The notes beneath the pieces were generated by a model. The model did not search any database and was not told where the DNA came from. It worked only from the letters and a program-made list of their open reading frames with translations. From positions 1 to 45,762 of the forward strand of contig CAIWTA010000058.1 of assembly GCA_903915465.1 (NCBI GenBank): a DNA stretch of 45,762 nt. Reading direction: 5' to 3'. This stretch comes from an uncultured Bacteroidales bacterium (GTDB lineage: Bacteria > Bacteroidota > Bacteroidia > Bacteroidales > FEN-979). Shown here piece after piece: positions 17,701-23,976 of the stretch. The translations under genes and the position numbers were made by a program. Within the stretch, counting starts at the first letter, position 1; each line of letters opens with the position of its first letter.

Positions 17701-17802
17701 GAAAATGACATGATAAAATCTCAGAATGATAACTTAAAATCTGAAAATACCGCGATAAAAGCCAGGCTCGATGCGCTTGAATCGCTAATAAAAAAACCAT
17801 AA
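14719..17802 (+). CDS. Large secreted NTTG-repeat surface protein with C-terminal S74-type chaperone domain
   Basis: A 1027-residue protein. The signal peptide covers about residues 1-24. It is followed by the module QVSVNTDGSAPDSKAMLDVKA..KGILIPRLT, also found in the divergent FISUMP protein. Residues about 130-860 consist of 17-residue repeats of the NTTG.yNTA.GyqALf. type, like the beta-roll head of trimeric adhesins and TMF-like proteins. A longer unit (NVAIG..AL.SQSYN....NVAVG..AL..NQPT.T.NGI.NTA.G) recurs four times, near 15,220, 15,940, 16,610 and 16,900. The C-terminus (about 870-1005) matches the endosialidase-chaperone (peptidase S74) domain, with GLSFITLLHPVTYQLD, TGFIAQEVEEAAKKIG and YAEFVVPLVKAVQEL, then a coiled coil. 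It probably forms a trimeric surface fibre. Confidence 0.88.
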   Translation: MKTFTYFIIITALLLSSPVFLISQVSVNTDGSAPDSKAMLDVKASDKGILIPRLTTAQRLAIAGPPEGLLVYDTGLGAFCYYHASAWILSLNSSNGWSLTGNIGITASINFIGTTDNVPLVFRVNNILSGKIDPGHVNTSLGYYSLYFNNDGTNNSAFGAGSLFLNTKASYNVAIGKDALYSQSYNNGSAWPSYNVAVGFMALYFNQPTSTENGINNTAVGCYALSQNTTGYSNAASGYNALASNTTGIWNTANGANSLFNNTTGNYNTASGYQALIFNTTGYSNVAIGSLSLVRNTTRSNLVAVGDSSLYWNGYNATQSYQAVSNTALGSKTLFANTTGYSNTAVGTKSLFANTTGIWNTANGAFSLSSNTTGNYNTANGYNALNANTTGVNNTAVGQGALNLNTNASSNVAIGKNAMSSQSYASTSYWYSDNVAVGVSALASNQPTLTTNGIQNTAIGNYALFSNTTGSYNTTSGYKALYNNTTGYSNVAYGSGSLYNNTNRSNLVAIGDSALFNNLGAADPLTANSNTAVGSKALYTNNNGYKNTAIGYKTLCLNSSGYLNTAIGMEALLYNATGYQNTACGASALTSNSSGFDNTAIGNYALFYNTIGFSNTGIGSLALFNNISASRNIAIGGDALKAQSYNPGYIWSSDNVAIGVAALSANQPTLTTNGIQNTAIGNYSLYSNTTGNYNTAAGNNALFYNIDGNSNSAFGNGALKNNAKTSSNVAIGNDALGSQSYNPGYTWSSYNIAVGEAALYYNQPTSTTNGIHNTATGYQALYHNTTGVSNTANGFAALFNSTTGWQNTSIGANSMGTNTIGSYNTAVGYNTGPNLTNYSNTTCLGIDASANGSDMVRIGNVYVGSIGGYKAWTNLSADKRFNGNLKEDVPGLSFITLLHPVTYQLDREKINDFNGVNERRRKQKEENPGAEFLGGDKFSPVTTGFIAQEVEEAAKKIGYDFSGVDAPENDNDFYGLRYAEFVVPLVKAVQELKAENDMIKSQNDNLKSENTAIKARLDALESLIKKP

Positions 17803-18033
17803 TGTTGATAATTTCCTGATATTGCTCTCCAATTACACTTTTTACTGTAAACTGACCTCAGGAAGATAAAAAATGTCTTGTCCTAAAATAGGTTTACACA
17901 AAAAATTGTGTAATGGATAAGAAGAGTAAAGTTATTTCAGGATTATGTGACGAGGCCCACGCGACCTACTATCTGACAACCAGTAAGTATTTTTTACGCT
18001 AATTTGATAATAATAGAACCACAAAAAATTGTA

Positions 18034-18099
18034 TTACACGAAGATCCACGAAGTCATTAATTTCTTTTCTTCGTGGAACTTCATTATACCTTCGTGTAA
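18034..18099. repeat. Nested inverted repeat (ACGAAG family)
   Basis: TTACACGAAG (18034-18043) pairs with CTTCGTGTAA (18090-18099), and TCCACGAAG (18045-18053) pairs with CTTCGTGGA (18069-18077). It is a possible long hairpin of the kind often seen between Bacteroidota genes. Confidence 0.65.
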
Positions 18100-18417
18100 C
18101 TTCGTGATATTAGTAAAACCATGAATTCCGGATAAAATTTAAGTTATCTGGTTTGATGTTCCTGTTTCTTATAAAGGTGGGGCACTCGGCGGTTTAATTT
18201 TTTCACACCGGAGGGATGAATTCATCTTGTTTCTATAGATAGAACCATATGACCTTTTCATTTTGCTACTTTCCGTTGCAACTCAGCTTCAAAAGTCTAT
18301 AGCAATCCAGCACCTCAAAAAAAGATACTACCCGGATTTACAATCCTTGTTGTATCTTTTGTTTTGCCCGTCTTGCGTGCATACCTTGCCCGGTGTTGCT
18401 CCTATTAGCTATCCTCC

Positions 18418-18501
18418 TTAAAAAAGATACTGAATTATAACCAGTGGAACAGATGTCATGGTTCCGGAGAATCCGCAACCAATAATTGCAATCTTCACCA
18501 T
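18418..18501 (-). pseudogene. Relic of a flavoprotein-type N-terminus
   Basis: A 27-codon frame reads MVKIAIIGCGFSGTMTSVPL and then ends at a TAA after seven more residues. The start is a textbook Rossmann beta-alpha-beta fingerprint (I-A-I-I-G-x-G-F-S-G) of FAD/NAD-binding oxidoreductases. The rest of such a protein is not visible downstream on the same strand, so this looks like the decayed start of a lost gene. It could also be chance. Confidence 0.4.
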
Positions 18502-18566
18502 TTTTCTCAAGTTCTCCAGGAAGCTAATCTGAATTGCCCATTTTGTTAACAGTATGTGGAGAAATC

Positions 18567-19256
18567 TTATCCAATAAACAGTCCTTCAATCCTTACTTTA
18601 TAACTTCCATCGGACAATTTGGTAACGGCGTTTACCAGCCCACTGTGTCTCCATTGTAACATACACCGGCGGGGCATGAACCAGTACCTTCGCCCAAGTT
18701 CAATTTTCTCCTTAGATTCTTTAATAATTCCCTCATAACCTTGAGCTACATAATAACCGATATCAACAAATCCTTCTGATCGCGGTTTTAGAGGTCCGGT
18801 TACACACCAGTTGATCACACCATTCCGTGGATCAGAATCTGTGACAACACCGCAATGAGTTATTGGACATCCGCATGACATTCCCATCGGACGGCCTATC
18901 ATGACATCACCTTTCTTTACGCCAAGTTCCTTAACAAGAGCAGGATTATATGGCAGGATCGTCTCCCTGGGGCCCGGCTCATCGCCAAAGCAATCAAGAA
19001 TAAAATCGAAATCCCGCTTCAGGTAATCTTTCCACCCCATCTTCTCACCCACCTGACCGGCTTCCGGGCAATTGATGCAGTTGGACACGCTCTTTGATTC
19101 CGATCCATTATGCTTCAAATGGATGCACATCTTGAAAGAAGTTTCAAAATTATCCACTGCAACTGCAAATTCATCACAGGTTCTATATCCACAAACGCCA
19201 CAGTCGAGCTTCGGCAATCGATCAAATGTTGTTCTTTCCTTTACTTTTGTTTCCAT
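18567..19256 (-). CDS. Cys-rich Fe-S protein with N-terminal PF04060-type four-Cys domain
   Basis: A 229-residue protein. The N-terminus LPKLDCGVCGYRTCDEFA matches the 4Fe-4S domain found in the acetyl-CoA decarbonylase/synthase gamma subunit and related proteins (C19, C22, C27, C44), with a further pair C60-x2-C63. A second conserved-looking cluster is GMSCGCPITHC (C128, C130, H134, C135), followed by W-C at 151 and RRC near 197. There is no membrane segment or signal, so it is cytosolic. It is the last of four reverse-strand genes (ABC ATPase, G3E GTPase, cysteine desulfurase, this gene) but is cut off from the desulfurase by a 250-bp spacer holding a repeat element. Likely role: scaffold or target in metallocluster assembly (inference). 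Confidence 0.75.
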   Translation of the reverse strand: METKVKERTTFDRLPKLDCGVCGYRTCDEFAVAVDNFETSFKMCIHLKHNGSESKSVSNCINCPEAGQVGEKMGWKDYLKRDFDFILDCFGDEPGPRETILPYNPALVKELGVKKGDVMIGRPMGMSCGCPITHCGVVTDSDPRNGVINWCVTGPLKPRSEGFVDIGYYVAQGYEGIIKESKEKIELGRRYWFMPRRCMLQWRHSGLVNAVTKLSDGSYKVRIEGLFIG

Positions 19257-19359
19257 ATTATCGTTTATTTATGAGTTTTCGAATTCAGAAATTCTTGCTC
19301 CCGGTTATCAAATATATCTTGCAATTTCCGAACGGCAGTGCTTGTGTGCGTCACAAACA

Positions 19360-19503
19360 TAAAAGTATCTATCCATGAGCAGTGTTGGGCTAAAGCCCTA
19401 TATTCCAGCGGTTTGCCTAACCCCGACCTTAAGGTCGGGGTTATTGATAACCAATACGTTACTGGACTTTAGTCCAAAATATAATTCTTTTCGGAGTGGG
19501 CCC
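19360..19503. mobile_element. MITE-like element, copy 1 (relative of the 28.8 kb element)
   Basis: It shares the left arm AAAAGTATCTATCCATGA, then GGGCTAAA.CCCTATATT and GTTTGCCTAA. It also shares the right arm TTGATAACCAATACGTTACT through CGGAGTGG with the element at 28781-29074. Its centre is a perfect 20-bp palindrome, CCCCGACCTTAAGGTCGGGG, at 19421-19440. The outermost left terminal repeat is missing. It lies between the desulfurase stop and the Fe-S protein gene. Confidence 0.7.
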
Positions 19504-19507
19504 ATGG

Positions 19508-20710
19508 TTAAATGCTAATGATTGAACTTTCAGAATATATTGATTTCAAACTGTTCATTGCTTTCCCAAGTGAATCCGTGAAGATATCGACATCATTTTC
19601 AGTCGTAAACCTCCCCATGCTTACCCTGATAGCGCCTCTGGCCTCAAATGGATTGAGTCCGATGGCCTGAAGTACATGTGAAGCGTTGTGTGATTTGTCA
19701 TTTGATGAGCAGGCAGACCCTGCCGAAACAGCAATCCCCATTTCATCCAAAAGAAGGAGCAGTCTGATGGTTTCACCCTCCAAGCCGTGAAAACTGAAAC
19801 TCAGATGGCCTGGTAAACGTTGATCAGGATGACCGTTAATATAAGCATTCGAATATCCTGAGAAAATAGACCTGACCAGTATTTCTCTCAAGGAGGATAA
19901 CCTTACCATTTCACTTTTCATTTCTTTCATACATAATTCTGCTGCTTCGGCAAAACCCACGATGGCAGGAATATTTTCGGTGGATGATCGTAAACCGGCC
20001 TCTTGACCCCCTCCATGTAACATCGGCACAAGATTGACCCCTTTCCTGACGTACAAAGCCCCAATACCTTTTGGGCCATAAATTTTATGTGAATTGATTG
20101 TGAGTAAATCCATGCCGGTTTCATGAACATTGACAGGAATCTTTCCGAACGACTGACAGGCATCCGTATGAAAATAAACATTGTGGTCTTTGCAGATCCT
20201 GCTGATATCTTCAATGGGTTCGATCGTCCCAATCTCATTATTGGCGTGCATAACCGATACAAGGATCGTTTTGGGATTGATGGCTTCTTTCAAAGTTGTC
20301 AGGTCAACGATGCCATCAGAATCAACAGGAAGATAAGTGATAAAAAATCCTTGATCGACCAGCCAATTGCAGGTATTAAGGACGGAATCATGCTCGATAG
20401 AGGAGACGATGATGTGTCGTCCTTTGTGTCGGTTGGCTTGCGCGATACTCTTCAATGCCCAGTTATTGGATTCAGTTCCACTGGAAGTGAAGAAAAGTTC
20501 ACTGGAATCTGCTCCGATACAATTTGCAATCGTAGTCCTCGAATTTTCAAGAACTTCCTTTGCCTGAGTGCCATAACAATGCAGACTCGAAGCATTGCCA
20601 TATCCTTGGGAAAAAAAAGGAAGCATGGCTGTCATAACCCGTTCATCAACACAGGTTGTTGCTGCATTATCCAGGTAGATTCTGTATTTAACCATATCCT
20701 TGTTATTCAC
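19508..20710 (-). CDS. nifS: Cysteine desulfurase, NifS/IscS family
   Basis: A 400-residue class V aminotransferase-fold enzyme using PLP. It shows the typical start YLDNAATTCVDERV, FTSSGTESNNWAL, the substrate/PLP histidine in SSIEHDSVL, the Schiff-base lysine in TINSHKIYGPKGIGAL, and the catalytic cysteine loop SAGSACSSNDKSHNASHVL. It removes sulfur from cysteine as an enzyme persulfide, giving alanine, and supplies sulfur for Fe-S or other metal-sulfur clusters. Its start overlaps the end of the G3E GTPase gene by 8 bp, so the two are translationally coupled. That pairing points to a dedicated sulfur donor for the module rather than the housekeeping Suf pathway (inference). Confidence 0.92.
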   Translation of the reverse strand: MNNKDMVKYRIYLDNAATTCVDERVMTAMLPFFSQGYGNASSLHCYGTQAKEVLENSRTTIANCIGADSSELFFTSSGTESNNWALKSIAQANRHKGRHIIVSSIEHDSVLNTCNWLVDQGFFITYLPVDSDGIVDLTTLKEAINPKTILVSVMHANNEIGTIEPIEDISRICKDHNVYFHTDACQSFGKIPVNVHETGMDLLTINSHKIYGPKGIGALYVRKGVNLVPMLHGGGQEAGLRSSTENIPAIVGFAEAAELCMKEMKSEMVRLSSLREILVRSIFSGYSNAYINGHPDQRLPGHLSFSFHGLEGETIRLLLLLDEMGIAVSAGSACSSNDKSHNASHVLQAIGLNPFEARGAIRVSMGRFTTENDVDIFTDSLGKAMNSLKSIYSESSIISI

Positions 20711-21410
20711 CTACATAAAAAAGTTCCTGGTCAAGGGTGCGAAGAACCCCGAAATGATGTTTTGCTCCAATCTCTTTCTTGCCCACACAGATCGTACATG
20801 TTCCAACCGGAGGGTTTCCCCTCAGGAACATCGGAAATTCTATTTCGGGCGTTTTAAGTATCTGCTTTACAATGGGGTCGATGCCTATTCCATACAGGGC
20901 ATTGCTTTCAACGACGGTGATCCGCTTTGCCGATTCCAGAACACGATAACGAAAAACCTCCCGCTCCGCTTGTGAAATGAGATCAATTTTTGTGATAACG
21001 CTGATGTCAGCCAAAGTAAGCATTGGTCCGATTTTCCTGGGAAGATTCATGCCGCTGGTTGCTTCAAGAACAACAATGCCCAAAGAATTTTCAACGTATG
21101 GAGAGCAACGCAGACATAAGCCTGCTGTTTCAACGAACAGATAACTTGCGCCTGATTTTTCAGCCCATTCAACTGCTTCGTCAAGAACGACTACATTGCA
21201 ATGATCAGGACACAATTCGCCGGAATATATTTTTTTAACCGGGATGCCAAACTCTTTTGCTATAATGGTGTCATCATCAGCGTAAAGTACATCAATTTTC
21301 AAGTATGCAGTTTTTATCTCTCTTGCTGCCATACGCTTTAAAACCTGTCGGATTACCGTGGTTTTACCGCAGGTTGGAGGACCAGCAAATATTACGAGTT
21401 TCATAGACAA
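20703..21410 (-). CDS. Cys-rich G3E-type P-loop GTPase (HypB/UreG/CobW-like)
   Basis: A 235-residue SIMIBI-class nucleotidase. The P-loop is AGPPTCGKTTVIRQV near residues 9-23. A Walker-B-like ETAG lies inside the cysteine motif FVETAGLCLRCSPY, and the guanine-specificity motif TKID is near 160. Extra cysteines form likely metal sites: GELCPDHCN near 65, CLRC near 98 and GTCTICVG near 209. Such GTPases deliver metals or drive cofactor loading in hydrogenase, urease, CODH and cobalamin enzymes. It lies 3 bp downstream of the ABC ATPase and overlaps the desulfurase. None of the classic targets is in the window, so the client is unknown. Confidence 0.82.
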   Translation of the reverse strand: MSMKLVIFAGPPTCGKTTVIRQVLKRMAAREIKTAYLKIDVLYADDDTIIAKEFGIPVKKIYSGELCPDHCNVVVLDEAVEWAEKSGASYLFVETAGLCLRCSPYVENSLGIVVLEATSGMNLPRKIGPMLTLADISVITKIDLISQAEREVFRYRVLESAKRITVVESNALYGIGIDPIVKQILKTPEIEFPMFLRGNPPVGTCTICVGKKEIGAKHHFGVLRTLDQELFYVGE

Positions 21411-21413
21411 CTA

Positions 21414-22211
21414 TTAAAAGGTTAACACTTTAAAACTTTCATTGAAAATTGATTCTGTAAGCTCGTCCCCCGATCTTATGATCTGCCGGAAATCGAGCAT
21501 CATGTCATCGATTTGTTTCATTTTACCGGCGACTTTCTTCTCTTCAGTCCTGGTTGTGATCATTTGCTGCATGGCACCGTTCTGCATAACTATTCTGAAA
21601 TCCGACATCAATGCGATGCATGGATCGTGGGTAACAAAAACGAATATTTTCTTATACCTCTTCAATAATTCAAGCGCCTTTGTCCGGTGAATACCTGCAT
21701 TTTCAATCTCGTCCAGTAAGATGATGGGAGAGTTGCCAATCACGACTGCATCAGCAATCAACAACGACCTGGTTTGTCCTCCCGACAATTCCGTCATGGC
21801 AATGTCCTTCATGATGGCTTCCCCGGTGAGTTCGTTGGCAAAATTCAGCGTCTCAGTGATGATAGATTCAACATCTTTCGCACCACGTACCTTCGCATGA
21901 ATTGTCAGGAATTCCTCTACAGGCAGATCGCTGAGAAAGTTTGTGTGCTGGGAGATCAATGCAATGGGGTGATTCGAAGGATCGAAAATGAAATCTTCCG
22001 GCACAGGTTCTCCATTTATCGAGATCCGCCTTCCGGAAGGTGTGTTTTCATTAGCAAAAAGTTCGATGTCATTGATCAGGGTAGTTTTACCGCAACCTGT
22101 TGGACCCACAATACTTACAATGTCTCCAACTTCCATACTAAATTCTTTCACTTTCTCTGCTGAGCCGTCTTTTCCAAAGCCTCCAAACAGGGTAATTTTG
22201 TTTACATCCAT
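21414..22211 (-). CDS. Soluble ABC-type ATPase without partner permease
   Basis: A 265-residue ABC ATPase starting MDVNKITLFGGFGKDGSAEK. Walker A is GPTGCGKTTL near residues 36-45, the Q-loop region is LISQHTNFLSDLP, the signature is ELSGGQTRSLLIADAV, Walker B is PIILLDEIENAGIHR and the H-loop VTHD. The D-loop is unusual (ENAGIHR where transporters have SALD). A charged, Met-rich tail follows (KKVAGKMKQIDDMMLDFRQIIRSGDE). A longer frame back to 22367 would run into the divergent regulator, so the start at 22211 is chosen. No permease or binding protein is nearby; instead it lies 3 bp from a G3E GTPase. A non-transport role in cofactor insertion, as for the A2 ATPase of methyl-CoM reductase activation, is plausible but inferred. 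Confidence 0.78.
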   Translation of the reverse strand: MDVNKITLFGGFGKDGSAEKVKEFSMEVGDIVSIVGPTGCGKTTLINDIELFANENTPSGRRISINGEPVPEDFIFDPSNHPIALISQHTNFLSDLPVEEFLTIHAKVRGAKDVESIITETLNFANELTGEAIMKDIAMTELSGGQTRSLLIADAVVIGNSPIILLDEIENAGIHRTKALELLKRYKKIFVFVTHDPCIALMSDFRIVMQNGAMQQMITTRTEEKKVAGKMKQIDDMMLDFRQIIRSGDELTESIFNESFKVLTF

Positions 22212-22323
22212 AGCAGATAGAATTTTTACAAATTTATACACTATGTTCACCATTTTAATGTACATTTGTCCAAAATATTTAAGACTGTGATGTTGAATTT
22301 TATATACTCTAGTATTAAAAAAT
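22212..22323. promoter_or_regulatory. Divergent regulatory spacer between the Fe-S module and Crp/Fnr
   Basis: A 112-bp AT-rich spacer separates the ATG at 22211 (reverse) from the ATG at 22324 (forward). It must hold both promoters and any operator for the two regulators. No clean palindrome or full TAnnTTTG was seen. Confidence 0.4.
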
Positions 22324-23028
22324 ATGGAATCTGTCGGAAATAGCAACATCCTGTTTGATTGCAACAATTGTGTTTTAAATACTTTTATAAGTTTCTATTT
22401 AAACGAAGAGGAGCGTAGCAATATATGTGGCAGTGCGAATCAGTTGCATTTTAAGAAAGGAGAAGTTATTTTAAAGCAGGGCGCAACTTCAACCAGCATT
22501 GGGTTTCTTCACAAAGGAATCGTTAAATTTACATTTCAGAAGAATGCACAGAAAAATTATATTATGACGGTGGTTTCAGGTCCCAAACTTATCGGCCAGG
22601 CAAATTTATTTTTTAAAGAGAAAAATATTTTTTCAATCGTTGCAGTTGAGGATTGTGTAATTTGCTTTTTAGACAGCAAGAAAGTGCTTGGGGTGCTTGA
22701 AAATCATGGTAAATTTTTGTTATCAATGGTTGAACGTTCATCAGACATGTTTCAGACTTCTATTTTCAATTTCATAAGCCTGGCACACAACCATGTTCAT
22801 GGCCGGATCGCGGATATCCTGCTTTTCCTTTGGGAAAATGTTTATATGAATTCGGAATATGATTTTACTTTGACCAGAAAGGAGATTTCTGAGTTTGCCG
22901 CCTGTTCCCATGAAAATGTCATTTCTGTGTTATCCACTTATAATAAGGAAGGATTAATAGGTTTTGAAGGAAGGAAAATTATTATCAAGGATTTAACCAA
23001 GTTAAAGGAAATCAGTAAAAACGGATAA
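22324..23028 (+). CDS. Crp/Fnr-family transcriptional regulator with N-terminal cysteines
   Basis: A 234-residue regulator. The N-terminus FDCNNCVLNTF gives C13 and C16, with C35 further on and a CVIC pair near 118-121. This spacing recalls the Fe-S ligands of FNR but is not identical. The cyclic-nucleotide-binding-type beta-roll spans about 35-150 (HFKKGEVILKQGATSTSIGFLHKGIVKF). The C-terminal winged helix has LTRKEISEFAACSHENVISVLSTYNKEGLIGFEGRKI, the CRP recognition-helix pattern. It is divergent from the Fe-S/GTPase/desulfurase genes and directly precedes the Rrf2 gene (10 bp gap), so oxygen or redox control of that module is likely (inference). Confidence 0.85.
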   Translation: MESVGNSNILFDCNNCVLNTFISFYLNEEERSNICGSANQLHFKKGEVILKQGATSTSIGFLHKGIVKFTFQKNAQKNYIMTVVSGPKLIGQANLFFKEKNIFSIVAVEDCVICFLDSKKVLGVLENHGKFLLSMVERSSDMFQTSIFNFISLAHNHVHGRIADILLFLWENVYMNSEYDFTLTRKEISEFAACSHENVISVLSTYNKEGLIGFEGRKIIIKDLTKLKEISKNG

Positions 23029-23038
23029 TTAAATTACT

Positions 23039-23473
23039 ATGTTATCCCAAAAAACAAGATATGCCATGGTTGCACTCACCAGGCTTGCCCGGGAATATGG
23101 CAATGGGGCAATCCTGATTAGTGAACTAGCCAAAAGTGAAAGACTCCCCCAAAGGTTTCTCGAAAATATTTTACTTGAGTTAAAGAAAATGGGGATTTTG
23201 GGAAGCAAGCTGGGAAAATCGGGTGGTTATTTTCTCTTGCGACACCCTAAGGATGTTAACCTTGCAGAAATTGTCCGGCAATTTGAAGGGCCCATTGCCT
23301 TATTGTACTGTGTGTCTGAGAAAGCTTATCAATCCTGTGAGTTTTGCAGAGACGAAACAGCTTGCAACATCCGTAAAGTATTTAAGGAAATCAGGGATAT
23401 AACTTTCGAAAAGTTAGAAAATGCCACTCTTGAAATGTTGATCACGAAAAATGATGTTGTCAGTGCAACATGA
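23039..23473 (+). CDS. Rrf2-family regulator (IscR-like, with cysteine cluster)
   Basis: A 144-residue Rrf2 protein. The N-terminal winged helix reads MLSQKTRYAMVALTRLA, then ISELAKSERLPQRFLENILLELKKMGIL, with the GKSGGYFL wing turn. Four cysteines, C91, C100, C103 and C109, lie in the loop where IscR and NsrR carry their Fe-S ligands (three Cys in IscR). It is therefore a candidate Fe-S-sensing repressor. It follows the Crp/Fnr gene by 10 bp in a probable two-gene operon and diverges from a NifS-containing module, matching the classic iscR-iscS logic. Confidence 0.88.
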   Translation: MLSQKTRYAMVALTRLAREYGNGAILISELAKSERLPQRFLENILLELKKMGILGSKLGKSGGYFLLRHPKDVNLAEIVRQFEGPIALLYCVSEKAYQSCEFCRDETACNIRKVFKEIRDITFEKLENATLEMLITKNDVVSAT

Positions 23474-23740
23474 TTGTTCCTCCAAGTATTGGCCTGCATT
23501 ATTCACGCGTCAGAATACCGATTTCTTCTTCTTTTCTACCCGAAAATTTCGCTGGTTCACCCAATAGAATCCAATGCAACAATGAAACATTTTGGAAATC
23601 GGAAATTTCTACGTAAAAACCCAAACGAAATAATCTTTCCGACCAATCATTTGGGTTCAAATAGCTGTCAAATAAGTTGACAATTTAGGACATCCGGCAT
23701 CTGAAACACCAGTAAAATAAGTATATTCAGAATAAACAAG

Positions 23741-23814
23741 TGACTCCGGAGGGATTCAAACCTTCAACCTTCTGATCCGTAGTCAGATGCTCTATTCAGT
23801 TGAGCTACGGAGCC
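23741..23814 (-). tRNA. tRNA-Arg (anticodon ACG)
   Basis: A 74-nt cloverleaf on the reverse strand. The acceptor is GGCTCCG/CGGAGTC with discriminator A, the D arm GCTC-AACTGAATA-GAGC, and the anticodon arm TCTGA-CTACGGA-TCAGA (anticodon ACG). The T arm is GAAGG-TTTGAAT-CCCTC. Position 19 is A and position 56 is T instead of the usual G19 and C56, and the T stem has one A-C mismatch. CCA is not encoded. Confidence 0.93.
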
Positions 23815-23825
23815 ATTTTGAGGTG

Positions 23826-23855
23826 CAAAGGTAATTTTTATTTCCAAATCGCAAA
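23826..23855 (-). promoter_or_regulatory. Promoter of tRNA-Arg
   Basis: On the reverse strand, TTTG (complement of 23852-23855), 18 bases of spacer, then TACCTTTG (complement of 23826-23833), 11 bases before the tRNA. It matches the TTTG-N18-20-TAnnTTTG pattern. Confidence 0.75.
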
Positions 23856-23903
23856 CGATCCTTTCCTTTATCTGGTCAGAATCTCCATAATAAAAAAATT
23901 ACG

Positions 23904-23911
23904 TACTTTTG
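23904..23911 (+). promoter_or_regulatory. Promoter -7 element of the ammonia-lyase gene / pigment cluster
   Basis: TACTTTTG matches TAnnTTTG and lies 65 bp upstream of the ATG at 23977. It probably starts the transcript for the pigment cluster. A -33 TTTG is not evident. Confidence 0.6.
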
Positions 23912-23976
23912 CAGGCTGATAAAAAATGACTATTGCAGTAAGATTTTATAAATCTTTTGATTAACGATCAAAACCG

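Larger units (their letters stand above)
17803..18566. other. Gene-poor 764-bp spacer
   Basis: No intact gene. It holds a nested inverted repeat at 18034-18099 and a short coding relic with a dinucleotide-binding motif at 18418-18501 (both listed separately). Nothing else was recognised. Confidence 0.6.

Noticed and set aside
22212-22367. 52-codon extension of the ABC ATPase
   Set aside because: It overlaps the start of the divergent Crp/Fnr gene and lacks ABC features; the ATG at 22211 fits the fold.
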